Positions 47,153-56,323 of a DNA stretch of 64,000 nt are shown here, one piece after another (position 1 is the first letter of the stretch; the number at the start of each line of letters is the position of its first letter). Position numbers and translations under genes: made by a program. The stretch comes from Falsihalocynthiibacter arcticus (GTDB taxonomy: Bacteria; Pseudomonadota; Alphaproteobacteria; Rhodobacterales; Rhodobacteraceae): the NCBI RefSeq assembly GCF_000812665.2, contig NZ_CP014327.1, forward strand, positions 1,381,501 to 1,445,500. Reading direction: 5' to 3'. The notes beneath the pieces were generated by a model. It did not search any database. It was given only the letters and a program-made list of their open reading frames with translations, and was not told where the DNA came from.

Positions 47153-48177
47153 GAACGTCAGAAAAAATAGATCTTCAAGTGCCCATTCTTTCCGCCGAAG
47201 GTCTGTCAAAAACCTTCCAAGTGCGTGGAAGTGGTTTTTTGGAAAAGCCAAAGCAGGTTCACGCCGTGTCTGAATTTTCCTTTACTCTGGCCAAGGGGGC
47301 TACCCTTGGCATCGTTGGGGAAAGCGGTTGTGGCAAGTCCACAACAGCGCGGTTATTGATGAATCTGATTGAACCAGATGCCGGTGTCATCCAGCTGGAA
47401 GGCAAAGTTGTTGGCAAAAGTCGCGCAGAGTTGAATGCTTTTCGGCGCGATGTGCAAATGGTGTTTCAAGATAGCTCTGCGTCTTTAAATCCCCGTCTAA
47501 CCATCGAGCAATCCATCATGTTCGGCCCCGTTGTGCACGGCGTGGAGAAAACGGTTGCCAAAGAAGCTGCCCACGCTCTTCTTGCCAAGGTGGGACTAGA
47601 ACCGCGCCGGTTCGCTAACCGCTATCCACACGAGGTGTCCGGCGGTCAACGACAGCGGATCAACATCGCTCGCGCATTGGCGCTAAAACCCAAAGTGGTG
47701 ATCTTTGACGAAGCTGTATCGGCCCTAGATAAATCTATCGAAGCTCAAGTCCTGAACTTGCTTATGGATCTGAAAGAAGAACTCAAGCTAAGCTATATCT
47801 TCATTTCGCATGACCTTAACGTAGTGCGATATATCAGTGATCAGGTGCTGGTGATGTATCTTGGCAAAATCATCGAGTTCGGTCGCGCTGCGGATGTCTA
47901 TGAGTGCCCCAGTCATCCATACACAAAGGCCCTGCTTGCTTCGATGCCCAGCTCTGATCCGAATTTCCGCACTCTGGAACCGCCTATCTTTGGTGATCCA
48001 CCCAGCCCCATTGACCTGCCACTCGGGTGCGGATTTGGTCCTCGCTGCAAGTTCCAATCGGATGTTTGTATTGCATGGTTTCCTCAGCGCACAGACCTGA
48101 CAGGGCATCACTCTGTCGCATGCCATCTATCGGACGCCACCTCTGGGCATCCTCAATCTGGAGAAAAGGTGCTCTGA
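47149..48177 (+). CDS. ABC transporter ATPase (DppF/OppF type)
   Basis: A 342-residue ATP-binding subunit: Walker A GIVGESGCGKSTTARLL near residue 62, Q-loop MVFQDSSASLNP, signature EVSGGQRQRINIARAL and Walker B VVIFDEAVSALD. The oligopeptide-transporter C-terminal domain has cysteines in GCGFGPRCKFQSDVC. The stop shares one base with the next gene's start (TGATG). It pairs with the second ATPase to drive the transporter. Confidence 0.93.
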   Translation: MRTSEKIDLQVPILSAEGLSKTFQVRGSGFLEKPKQVHAVSEFSFTLAKGATLGIVGESGCGKSTTARLLMNLIEPDAGVIQLEGKVVGKSRAELNAFRRDVQMVFQDSSASLNPRLTIEQSIMFGPVVHGVEKTVAKEAAHALLAKVGLEPRRFANRYPHEVSGGQRQRINIARALALKPKVVIFDEAVSALDKSIEAQVLNLLMDLKEELKLSYIFISHDLNVVRYISDQVLVMYLGKIIEFGRAADVYECPSHPYTKALLASMPSSDPNFRTLEPPIFGDPPSPIDLPLGCGFGPRCKFQSDVCIAWFPQRTDLTGHHSVACHLSDATSGHPQSGEKVL

Positions 48178-49156
48178 TGTCTAAAACAATATTGGAAGCA
48201 AAAAATCTGACGGTGCAATTTAAAACCGATCAGGGAATGATAACGGCGGTCGACAATATCGACATTCACCTTGAGAAGGGCCAAGTCCTTGGATTATTGG
48301 GTGAATCTGGCAGCGGTAAAAGTGTAACCCTGCGTTCGATCTTACGCATTCTACCGCAACATAAAACAGAGATTTCCGGTCAGGTTACAGTTGGCGACAA
48401 AGACGTCCTATCGTTACGCGGCAAGGCACTTGCCAATTATCGGGGCGGCGAAGTGGCCATGATCTTTCAAGAGCCAGCCACAGCTTTCGACCCAGTGTTC
48501 ACTATAGGATATCAAATTGCAGAAACCGTCATGCGCCATATGGGCGTAAGTCGAAAGGACGCAAATGCCCGCGCACTTGAGATGCTTGACTTAGTAAAAA
48601 TTCCATCAGCGAAATCGCGTTTGGGAAATTACCCTCACGAGATGTCGGGGGGATGCGCCAACGCGCAATGATTGCGCTGGCTTTGTCCTGTTCTCCGAAG
48701 CTTCTCCTCGCGGATGAACCGACGACAGCGCTGGATGCGACGGTCCAAATTCAGATCATTCTACTGCTGCGAGAACTACAGCAGGAACTGGGAATGGCTA
48801 CCATTTTTGTAACCCACGATGTTGGCGTTGCCGCGGAGATATCTGACCGAGTTGTGGTTATGTATGGTGGGCGTATCGTCGAGCGAGGCGATGCGTCCGT
48901 AGTGTTGCGAAGGCCCCGCCATCCCTACACCAATGGTTTGCTGTCATCGACTGTTCATGGGGTCGCTCCAGGCAGTAAAATTGACGCTATTCCAGGTATG
49001 CCGCCAGATCTTGCCGCGATGCCGCCGGGATGCGCATTTTCCCCGCGCTGCAAGCATGCAACGGCCGACTGCATGGCCGCACCTCCCCAGTTGTCTTTGG
49101 TGACACAATCCCATGAAATCGCCTGCACAATCAAACCAGAGCTTAAAGCAATATGA
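48177..49156 (+). pseudogene. ABC transporter ATPase (DppD type), frameshifted
   Basis: The partner ATPase starts MSKTILEAKNLTVQFKTDQG with Walker A GLLGESGSGKSVTLRSIL. At the signature it reads HEMSG then breaks at a run of six G (48647-48652). In another frame the sequence continues [20 protein letters not shown] and [13 protein letters not shown] to a normal C-terminal domain (PPGCAFSPRCKHATADC). One more G gives [13 protein letters not shown], the exact consensus, and a 326-residue protein. If real, the break removes Walker B and would disable the subunit. Confidence 0.88.
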
Positions 49157-49848
49157 GGAAATCCATTCGCATAGTTCTGCTAAACCCAAATTCAAATTCC
49201 GCGACCACCGATTCTATGCTTGAGATAGCAAAACGGGCCGCCCCTCCAGAGGTATGGATCGAGGCTCAAACAATGGAATATGGACCGTCATTCATAGCGA
49301 ATGAAACGGCTTTAGCTGAAGCTGCCAAGTTGGTAGTGCAAGCAGGAATTGCGGCAGACCGCGAAGGTGTGGATGGTATCCTTGTTGCTGGGTTTGGTGA
49401 TCCTGGCCTCACCGAGCTGCGCAAAGCCGTAAATATTCCGGTTACTGGAATTGCAGAGGCTGGCATGGCGAAAGCTGCTGAAGGCGGGCGCAAATTTTCA
49501 ATTATCACCACGACACCGGACCTTAAACAATCGATTGAACGCACAGCGTTCCGATACGGATACACAAATCGACTGGTGGCTGTGCATATTACAATCGGTG
49601 ACACAAACACTGTGATGGGTAACAAAAACATGATGTCAAAGGCTCTTTTGCAAATTGCGCATCAAAGCGCCCAGAATGACGGCGTCGATGCAATTCTAAT
49701 CGGTGGCGGACCATTGGCATCTTCCGCTGATCAAATCGCGAGTGAAAGTTCACTACCTATTATCGAACCAGTTCTCGAAGGCATTCTGCTGTCAATATCA
49801 CGCGTTCTTGGCAGTAAAAATACCAAGCCTGAAGGGAGCGAATTTTAG
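49153..49848 (+). CDS. Asp/Glu/hydantoin racemase-fold protein without cysteines
   Basis: The 231 residues follow the hydantoin/aspartate racemase fold: IRIVLLNPNSNSATTDSML at the N terminus, DGILVAGFGDPGLTELRKAV, GIAEAGMAKAAEGG and DAILIGGGPLASSADQIA. In active racemases the two positions before FGDPG and in the IxxG segment are catalytic cysteines; here both are Gly, and the whole protein has no Cys. It is thus unlikely to be a classical two-base racemase and may bind, isomerise or cleave another substrate. It is coupled by four bases to the transporter ATPase gene. Confidence 0.8.
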   Translation: MRKSIRIVLLNPNSNSATTDSMLEIAKRAAPPEVWIEAQTMEYGPSFIANETALAEAAKLVVQAGIAADREGVDGILVAGFGDPGLTELRKAVNIPVTGIAEAGMAKAAEGGRKFSIITTTPDLKQSIERTAFRYGYTNRLVAVHITIGDTNTVMGNKNMMSKALLQIAHQSAQNDGVDAILIGGGPLASSADQIASESSLPIIEPVLEGILLSISRVLGSKNTKPEGSEF

Positions 49849-50155
49849 AAAGCGACGCCATCGCAGAAGGCGTGAATGGATCATGTAATTAATATGGACC
49901 ACGCCGAGTTCCTTGGAGGCCGATTAACCTTAGTTACGTGACTAGGTCTGGTTTTGCCAGTCCGCCGCACAATCTCGCGTATCGGCATCTTGTCTCTCAA
50001 GCCCCACCGTCGAATGATATATGCAATTTCAGCTTGTCACGAACTTCAGCTTCAATAAGCTGCTCAAAAATATAATCCTAGACTAGAAACTGAGTTCGCT
50101 TGGGAATGGTGTCTAGCTACCGCCAAAGTCGTGGCACATCATGTTGGAGAAATAA
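49849..50155. other. Intergenic stretch with an IS21-like relic
   Basis: On the minus strand about 90 bases (roughly 50030-49940) read IIRRWGLRDKMPIREIVRRT and GK. This resembles the N-terminal helix-turn-helix of some IS21-type IstA proteins. The rest, including the 100 bases before the oxygenase ATG, shows no gene. GGAGA precedes the ATG at 50156. Confidence 0.35.
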
Positions 50156-51097
50156 ATGGAATTCGCAACCTTTGATCTTCAGGGATTCGAAAAAGCAGGT
50201 TTATCTCAGCGAAAAATACTTGCCGCGCAGTTGGACAAGATCTGCCGAGACAGCGGGTTCCTCGTTTTGACTGGGCACGGCGTTCCGGAAAACTATATTA
50301 CGGATATGCAGAATGCAGTGCAAGAATTCTTCAAGCAAGCACCCGATGACAAACAAAAAGTGAAAGCACCCTACGCTGGTTATCCCTATGGTTATCTGGG
50401 GCCAAATAGCGAGGCGCTAGCCAAGTCAAAGGGCGTAGATACGCCACCAGATCTGAAGGAGAGTTTCAACGGTGGGCCGCAAGAAGTGCCCCATGGTATC
50501 GTCGATCCTGAGGCATTGGAATTTTGCTATGTCCCAACGATATGGCCAGACCTAGACGGTTTCAAACCCGCGTGGCAAACTTATTATGGCGAGATGGAAC
50601 GTCTAGCCTCGCGGATTATGGTGGCATTTGCAGTCGCGTTGAACCTGCCCGACGGCTTCTTCGAAGATTACATCAATCATCCGATTTCCGGTTTGCGGGC
50701 GTTGAATTATCCTGCAACAGATGAGATTTCGTTGCTGAATCAACAACGAGCAGGTGCGCACACTGACTATGGGTCACTTACGATCTTGCTGCCGCAAGCT
50801 GAAAGCCAAGGTCTACAAGTTGCTTTGCCGGATGGGGGCTGGTTTGATGTACCGACACCCGAAGGTGCGTTTGTAATCAATATTGGTGATCTAATGGCGC
50901 GATGGACTGTCGACCGTTGGGTCAGCACATTGCACCGTGTCGTCGCAAAGCCATATCAACCCGCTCGGCAATCATTGGCATTTTTTCATCAACCCAATTG
51001 GGACTCCGTGATTGCCCCCCTAGATGGCTCTAAAAAATACGAAAACGTTTTGTCAGGGCCGTATTTGATGGAAAAATTCAAAAGCACCGGATCTTAG
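50156..51097 (+). CDS. Isopenicillin N synthase-family 2OG-Fe(II) oxygenase
   Basis: A 313-residue non-haem iron oxygenase with the DIOX_N domain (DSGFLVLTGHGVPENYITDM). In the double-stranded beta helix the iron ligands are His and Asp in AHTDYGSLTILLPQ and His in STLHRVVAKPY. The 2-oxoglutarate Arg-x-Ser is in ARQSLAFFHQPN. It probably hydroxylates or desaturates a small molecule; the substrate is unknown. Its place after the transporter and racemase-fold gene suggests a pathway for a modified amino acid or related compound. Confidence 0.88.
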   Translation: MEFATFDLQGFEKAGLSQRKILAAQLDKICRDSGFLVLTGHGVPENYITDMQNAVQEFFKQAPDDKQKVKAPYAGYPYGYLGPNSEALAKSKGVDTPPDLKESFNGGPQEVPHGIVDPEALEFCYVPTIWPDLDGFKPAWQTYYGEMERLASRIMVAFAVALNLPDGFFEDYINHPISGLRALNYPATDEISLLNQQRAGAHTDYGSLTILLPQAESQGLQVALPDGGWFDVPTPEGAFVINIGDLMARWTVDRWVSTLHRVVAKPYQPARQSLAFFHQPNWDSVIAPLDGSKKYENVLSGPYLMEKFKSTGS

Positions 51098-51575
51098 ATG
51101 CATCACAATGCATAAATCCAACAGAAGAGAGGCGGCCTGTTTTTCAGGGAGCCCTAGAAGTTGAGAGAATGGCTGAACACTCCAAACAACATGCAATGCG
51201 ACACCGAGATACAACAACGTAAGAGGTGCCAATACGAAGCACCAAGTCGTCGTCTTTCGGACAACATCCGCAAACGAGTGACCAATCGAAATGCCGTTTT
51301 TCCCGCGTTTTTTCAACATACGTCCCGCCTTATTCATCTACCCAACAACAACTAAATGTAATGTTATAATGCGAAATGAGGCTAGGATATATAGCCCTAG
51401 TTTCCTTCAACCCTCATGCACTTGGGCCTCCTTAGTGGCACCAATATGGACCTCCCAAAAACGACCGTTTGTGAGAAGCCGCCTTCAATAATACATTAGG
51501 CAATTCCTTAGCATTTTTCCATTCAAGTCGTTATCAAATGAATCTGATAGTCATTTTGACAAAGGGGGCAGGGAT
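51098..51575. other. Intergenic stretch
   Basis: No supported gene. A minus-strand frame at 51337-51053 has one or two hydrophobic segments (TTTWCFVLAPLTLLYLGVA) but overlaps the oxygenase 3' end and lacks a ribosome binding site, so it is probably chance or debris. The last 40 bases before the next gene share the motif AATCTGATAGTCATTTT with a near copy at 53408-53424. Confidence 0.3.
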
Positions 51576-52550
51576 TTGGATCAAAAACTAGGGGTATGTC
51601 TTACCAGTTGCGGCGTCCTTCTCGGCACCATGGCGCAGGCAGATTGTCCTGTAGGACAAGAAGCCTTCACGTCGTGTCAGATTGAGGGGCGCAACACCGA
51701 AGTCTTTGTTTGTTTTGATGATCAGGTCGCAACCTATCGCTACGGGCCAATTGGTGGAACGCCTGATCTGCTTTTGTCGGATACCGTGACGCATGTGGAT
51801 TTTGAGGCGTGGTCTGGTCTGGGCAAAGCGATCAGTGAGACCGTCACGTTTTACAACGGCGATTTTAGCTATGAGGTTGGTGGAGGATTTGATCGGCCCT
51901 TTTCGGAAGAGGAGATGGAGCTTGGTCCTCGACGCTTTGGTTGGATCGACGTTGCTCAGGACGGTCAAAGCCTTAGCAGGCTCGAATGCATCCCCGACAC
52001 AGTGGGCTATGGGTGGGGCGGTGGAATTTATGATGCCAAAGTGGTGGCTGGTCTGGTCTGGGACGACTATTCCAAAACATGGATGGGAGATGTTGTGACC
52101 CAAACCCCCATTTTGCTTTCGGACGACGAGGGCGGGTGTTTAGTGGGACCCGAATTTAGGCTTGGCGGTGTCGCCATGGGTGACCCTGTGGCGACGCTGC
52201 ATAAACTCGGATCACCCGAAGTAAGCGGTGTGTTTTTGCCTGATGGCCGCGAGATAGACCGTGTGACAGCGATGGGCATGGATATTGATATCCTGAATAA
52301 CCTCGTGATCGGGATGACTGCCACGGATCAAATATGGGACATGCCTTCGGGATTGCGTGTTGGTCTAACGCGGGGCGAGGTCATTGCGATTTTGGGCCGT
52401 GTGCCTGGCGGTGCGAGACCTGACGCGGATGTATTCAACGCCATCGTTTGCTCGGAAGCGCCGCAAGATGTCGCAAACTGGTATGCCGCGATTGCATTTG
52501 GGCCAGACAAGCGTGTGCAGAGCATCAAGTTCATAAGTCTAGCGCCGTGA
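51576..52550 (+). CDS. Secreted two-domain protein, unknown family
   Basis: A 324-residue exported protein starting at TTG 51576 after GGGGGCAGGGA. A signal peptide ends near TMAQA-DC. The N-terminal domain (about 22-170) has paired cysteines (PVGQEAFTSCQIEGRN, SRLECIPD). The C-terminal domain (about 180-324) has LSDDEGGCLVGPEFRLGG and LRVGLTRGEVIAILGRVPGG, a BamE-like turn-rich pattern. A paralogue of the N-terminal domain is encoded at 52732-53244 and of the C-terminal domain at 54741-54946. Function unknown. Confidence 0.7.
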   Translation: MDQKLGVCLTSCGVLLGTMAQADCPVGQEAFTSCQIEGRNTEVFVCFDDQVATYRYGPIGGTPDLLLSDTVTHVDFEAWSGLGKAISETVTFYNGDFSYEVGGGFDRPFSEEEMELGPRRFGWIDVAQDGQSLSRLECIPDTVGYGWGGGIYDAKVVAGLVWDDYSKTWMGDVVTQTPILLSDDEGGCLVGPEFRLGGVAMGDPVATLHKLGSPEVSGVFLPDGREIDRVTAMGMDIDILNNLVIGMTATDQIWDMPSGLRVGLTRGEVIAILGRVPGGARPDADVFNAIVCSEAPQDVANWYAAIAFGPDKRVQSIKFISLAP

Positions 52551-52731
52551 TTTCATACGCTTGCAAGGGTGAGCCTGCTACGCATTAAATACGACTGCGA
52601 ACAATGCCTGAGGGAGGGCCGTGGCTCGTTCGTCAGGATCATTATGTAGAAATGGTTATATGTGGTGACAGCCAAGTCAGTCACTGCTTATAATAACCTA
52701 TCCATCAAGTTTTTTGAAACGAGAAAAGTCG

Positions 52732-53244
52732 ATGAGAACTAGGGTTTCGATCTTTCCCGTTTTTGCATTCTGTATTGTGGCAACCGATGTCTCTGCGGAT
52801 TGCGCACAAGGGATGATACCCTTTTCGTCTTGTGAAATTGTTGGTCGATCCACTTCCTTAAATATTTGCCACGATGATTTCACAGTGAGCTACCGTTATG
52901 GAACACGGGGCAAAGTTCCTGAACTCTATCTGTCAGAACCTATTGCAACAGTTGATTATCGCCCTTGGGACGGCGATGCCCTTATAGGGTCGATCACCTT
53001 CCGCAATGGTGCATACGCTTATGAGGTCGTGAGTGGTTTCAACTCGGAATTTTCTGACGAGGGATTGAGCCATTTTGGCTGGGTCACCGTGTCATATAAT
53101 GGTGAAGAGTTGTCTAAACTTGAATGCGTCCAAACGTCAGTGGAGTCCGTCTATGGTTCAGATGTCTATGACCTAAAGGTCGCTGCTGGCCTTCGTTGGG
53201 ATGGTGAGGAAACTGGATGGGTAGCTGTGTCTGGTTCTAATTGA
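52732..53244 (+). CDS. Secreted paralogue, N-terminal domain only
   Basis: A 170-residue exported protein with signal peptide (FPVFAFCIVATDVSA) and the same N-terminal domain as the preceding gene. Matching pieces are DCAQGMIPFSSCEIVGRST, VSYRYGTRGKVPELYLSEP, LSKLECVQTS and YDLKVAAGLRWDGEETGW. It ends where its sister continues into the C-terminal domain, suggesting a 3' truncation. The ATG at 52732 has GAGAAAAG upstream. Confidence 0.68.
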   Translation: MRTRVSIFPVFAFCIVATDVSADCAQGMIPFSSCEIVGRSTSLNICHDDFTVSYRYGTRGKVPELYLSEPIATVDYRPWDGDALIGSITFRNGAYAYEVVSGFNSEFSDEGLSHFGWVTVSYNGEELSKLECVQTSVESVYGSDVYDLKVAAGLRWDGEETGWVAVSGSN

Positions 53245-53509
53245 TCAACAACATAGCCGAAATCAGAAACTTCAATCGGACAACTGAAGCATCAAGCTGA
53301 CTGACATCCAGAACAACACGAGACGAGCCCGTCAGGTCCCTCACAGACTATCGTTCGGCACCGCAACATGCCAATCTAAATATTACACACTCACAAGCCA
53401 CCAGGATCAATCTGATGGTCATTTTACATGCATGGTGAGGATGACATTTGGATCGTTCTAGCAGTTTCATCAAAAACAGATCGAATTCAAAGCACTAATA
53501 ATCGCGAAC
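53245..53509. other. Intergenic stretch with duplicated upstream sequence
   Basis: The bases near 53405-53455 (AATCTGATGGTCATTTT, later TTTGGATC) resemble the region just before 51576 (AATCTGATAGTCATTTT, TTTGGATC). This appears to be the orphan 5' flank of another copy of the secreted-protein gene. No gene is seen. Confidence 0.35.
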
Positions 53510-53929
53510 CTAACCATTTGGCCAAAGTGTGAGGTATCCATCAGACGCCTGTTCTCCGCTAACCTGTAAGCGACAGTTTAATATTGGGTAGTTATCATTA
53601 TCATTTTTGAAGAGGCAAAAAAGTTCTCTGTCGCCGATTTCACCCGCTAGAGGTGCTGCAAGTTCACTTTGGTTGTCGTTTAGCACCAGCCAGCCATTTC
53701 CAAATAACTCTGTGTGGAGTTCAAGGCGTTCGTTGTTTTCAGTGGCGACAACCGTTCCAGCAATAAGGTTACCCGCCACCCGTCCGATCATTGAATATTC
53801 TCCAACGAAGTACTGCAAAGGCGGCATTTGCTCCGCTCTCAATGGCGGGCCCGTCAATGTCCAGATTAAGGCCGTCGAAAGAAACGATAATTGCTTTCCG
53901 CGTCTCAATGTTAATGGAAAATCAATCAT
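53510..53929 (-). CDS. Exported hypothetical protein
   Basis: A 139-residue protein with a likely signal peptide (LSFLSTALIWTLTGPPLRA) and a small beta-rich mature part (YFVGEYSMIGRVAGNLIAGT, ELFCLFKNDNDNYPILNCRL) holding two cysteines. No family recognised. It lies 13 bases after a membrane-protein gene on the same strand, so they are probably co-transcribed. Confidence 0.55.
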   Translation of the reverse strand: MIDFPLTLRRGKQLSFLSTALIWTLTGPPLRAEQMPPLQYFVGEYSMIGRVAGNLIAGTVVATENNERLELHTELFGNGWLVLNDNQSELAAPLAGEIGDRELFCLFKNDNDNYPILNCRLQVSGEQASDGYLTLWPNG

Positions 53930-53942
53930 TTATACGAAACCT

Positions 53943-54626
53943 CTAAGGGCAATTTTTCGGCAGATAAGGACTACGGACAGGGTCGATAGGCTCGAAACGT
54001 ATCCACATTTTTGACCAGTTGTATTGATCTGTTCGCCCATCCACGACAAGGATGGCATGGAACTCCCAAATGTAACTGTCCCATGGTCTCAGCCTGGTCG
54101 ATGCGACTTGGGGGAGGCGCATTTCCCATATGGAGGTTAATTCGGTGTCGTACTCAATGGGGTTCGGCACAAGAATGCACATTTTATTGGTATATCTATC
54201 CGCCCCGCGAAGGGAATACATGCCTATCGCTGAGGCCCACGACCAGATTGCGAGCAGAGAAAGAACCACTAATCCCGTTCCACGGTACCTTTTTGGGGTT
54301 TGTCTGGGGTCCAAAATAGTTCTGACCAAAAAGAGGTAACCCATGCCGCCCAAGACAAAGAAAAACGTAATTCCCGCATCCACGGTCGATCTTTCGGTCA
54401 CTCTTATCAAAATTAAGAGCAAGCCACCGATCAGAACCGCGAAGGCTAGCGCAGAAGTCGCCTTTGCCGGCCAACCGCGTTCTCCAAGTGACTTTTGGGC
54501 CAGATGGGCTGCAATTAGTCCAAGGATGCAGCCAGCCACAACAAATACGGCCCATTTATCTGGCGATGTTGGAAACCAACTACTAACCCAAAACATGAGT
54601 ACAAGGAACGACGGTAAAGCTTTCAA
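53943..54626 (-). CDS. Membrane protein, unknown
   Basis: A 227-residue protein with four or five hydrophobic helices in the first 140 residues (LPSFLVLMFWVSSWF, AVFVVAGCILGLIAAHLAQ, ALAFAVLIGGLLLILIRV, GITFFFVLGGMGYLFLV, TGLVVLSLLAIWSWASA). A C-terminal soluble domain follows (YIWEFHAILVVDGRTDQYNW). No family is recognised. It is paired with the exported protein gene downstream. Confidence 0.6.
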   Translation of the reverse strand: MKALPSFLVLMFWVSSWFPTSPDKWAVFVVAGCILGLIAAHLAQKSLGERGWPAKATSALAFAVLIGGLLLILIRVTERSTVDAGITFFFVLGGMGYLFLVRTILDPRQTPKRYRGTGLVVLSLLAIWSWASAIGMYSLRGADRYTNKMCILVPNPIEYDTELTSIWEMRLPQVASTRLRPWDSYIWEFHAILVVDGRTDQYNWSKMWIRFEPIDPVRSPYLPKNCP

Positions 54627-54740
54627 ATTATTCTGTTTCCCGTGCTAGGCCCCGAAGAGCAGATCAATACAAGTGTTCAAATCACTGTTTTCAAACGGAT
54701 AGCAATGGCAAACCTAACCCAGCAATAAGCCAGCACCACT

Positions 54741-54946
54741 CTAATAGGATGGGCTTGCAAAATTGATACTTTGAACACGCTTATCATGCCCAAACTCAAT
54801 CAAGATACTCCATTCATCATCGGCATCCACTTTTTCGGAACAGACGTGTGTAGCAAATGTATCCGACGTGGCTGTATATCCATTTGGCACCCGTCCAAGG
54901 ATGCGGATCACTTCCCCACGAGTCATCCCAACCCTTATGGGCCAGG
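54741..54946 (-). pseudogene. C-terminal fragment of the secreted protein family
   Basis: The frame reads PIRVGMTRGEVIRILGRVPN, then HVCSEKVDADDEW and DKRVQSINFASPSY. It matches the end of the 51576-52550 protein almost residue for residue (LRVGLTRGEVIAILGRVP, DKRVQSIKF). It lacks a signal peptide and N-terminal domain. With the N-terminal-only copy at 52732-53244 on the other strand it may represent two halves of one gene separated by an inversion. Confidence 0.7.
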
Positions 54947-55207
54947 CTTGCTGGCTTGATTGAAGCTAACGAGAACTCCGATAACGACCGTTTTTGAACG
55001 GTTCCCTGAAAGCCGACATTTGCGCAGAAAAACCGTAGGGCGGCAAAGTCCGCTCTGCCGGCCTCGGTGCTCTGCGCAGCGAATGGCTCATCTCATAAGC
55101 AGGTATGCGCAAGCATCAAAACCCCCATAGGGCTTCCCCTGAATGGCCCCTAATATCGCAGCGCTTTGCACCATCCACGCAAAGCGACGACGTCAGTTGG
55201 CCAGATA

Positions 55208-56323
55208 TCAATGCAGCATCGGTCGGCTCTCAAGGACTTCCGCACGGCGCAGTATACGTACGACATCTCGCAAGCTGGTATTAGCGTTTGCTTTTTGCAT
55301 CTCGTTGCCGATGACCTGCTCAATGGCGTCCGCCGACGCCTTTGTCAGTCCCAATTCGTCTGCTTTCCGCACGGCGAACCTTTGCAGCTGGGCACATGAG
55401 ATTTTGGGTAAATTAATGACCACGCATCTGCTCAGAAGGGGGGCAGGAATGCGGGACGCGTCGTTGGCAGTCAGAACCCAAGAGATGTGGGACATGTCGA
55501 TTTTGGTGCGATAGTAAGGGCATTCCCAAGCCGCAGAGGTTGCCGGTTCTAAGAGACTTAGCAAACTATTTGCAAAAGAATGATTGGCCCCATTTGTAGA
55601 CGTGCCAGATTGTGCTTTGCAGATTTCGTCGACCACCATTAATGGATTACCCACCTGATGCTGAAGGATCGTTTCGAGCGGCCGCCCAGCTTGCGCCGAG
55701 GACCAACCACGTTCCGTTCCTGCAATACTGAAGCCGACGCCGCCAAGGCTGGCATCAATTTCACATCGTGGGATGTGCAGAAGTTCGGAGAGGCGGCGTG
55801 CCCAAACGGACTTCCCGATCCCTGGAGGGCCATTCAAAATAAGCGGTGGGATTCTGATAACTCCCCCTGTTGCGGCGCCGCGCTGGAGGGCATGCCAAAC
55901 TTCAATGGTGGCCGGCGCCATCCACGGCATCTCAGCATGCAAAGTTGCAATAAGTTCGTCGACCCAATGCTCACCTTCCAACGTGAGTAACTTTACGCTT
56001 GTAAATAAAGGGCGCAGGCGGATGATTTCTTCGTCTTTCAAGTGCGCCAAGCCAGACGCGGCCCTCATGCGCTGAATGATTTTGTTTACGCGCTGTTCAA
56101 TACGGCGGGTGTCCTGCCATGTGAGTTCGACGCCGCTAGATTGCTCAAGGGGCATGCCCCCGATATCGTCAGATCCGAGATCGCGAGATTGTTCATCGTC
56201 ACCGACAGAAACAGCCGCAAGTTTGTCGGTGCGGAGTTTCACAAGATGATCCGCGAAGCGTTGAATGAGCGCGATTCCGTCGATTTCTGGATATGTCGCG
56301 TGAATGAGTTTGGTGGTTTTCAT
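55208..56323 (-). CDS. AAA+ ATPase, Lon-like ATPase domain
   Basis: A 371-residue protein with a helical N-terminal part (about 1-150) and an AAA+ domain. Walker A is LNGPPGIGKSVWARR (165-172 core), Walker B is PLMVVDEICKA (228-233). A Lon-like ERGWSSAQAGRP precedes it, and a sensor/arginine-finger region is SRIPAPLLSRCVVINL. No protease domain is present, so it may be a remodelling ATPase that needs a partner. The ATG at 56323 has AGAAGG upstream. An IS21 element begins about 240 bases from its start. Confidence 0.78.
   Translation of the reverse strand: MKTTKLIHATYPEIDGIALIQRFADHLVKLRTDKLAAVSVGDDEQSRDLGSDDIGGMPLEQSSGVELTWQDTRRIEQRVNKIIQRMRAASGLAHLKDEEIIRLRPLFTSVKLLTLEGEHWVDELIATLHAEMPWMAPATIEVWHALQRGAATGGVIRIPPLILNGPPGIGKSVWARRLSELLHIPRCEIDASLGGVGFSIAGTERGWSSAQAGRPLETILQHQVGNPLMVVDEICKAQSGTSTNGANHSFANSLLSLLEPATSAAWECPYYRTKIDMSHISWVLTANDASRIPAPLLSRCVVINLPKISCAQLQRFAVRKADELGLTKASADAIEQVIGNEMQKANANTSLRDVVRILRRAEVLESRPMLH

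Noticed and set aside
48027-48176. An N-terminal extension of the DppD-type ATPase
   Set aside because: It lies within the previous ATPase gene in another frame; the ATG at 48177 shares a base with that gene's stop and starts the family sequence.
51053-51337. A 94-codon minus-strand frame with hydrophobic stretches
   Set aside because: It overlaps the end of the oxygenase gene and lacks a start signal or family match; likely chance or debris.
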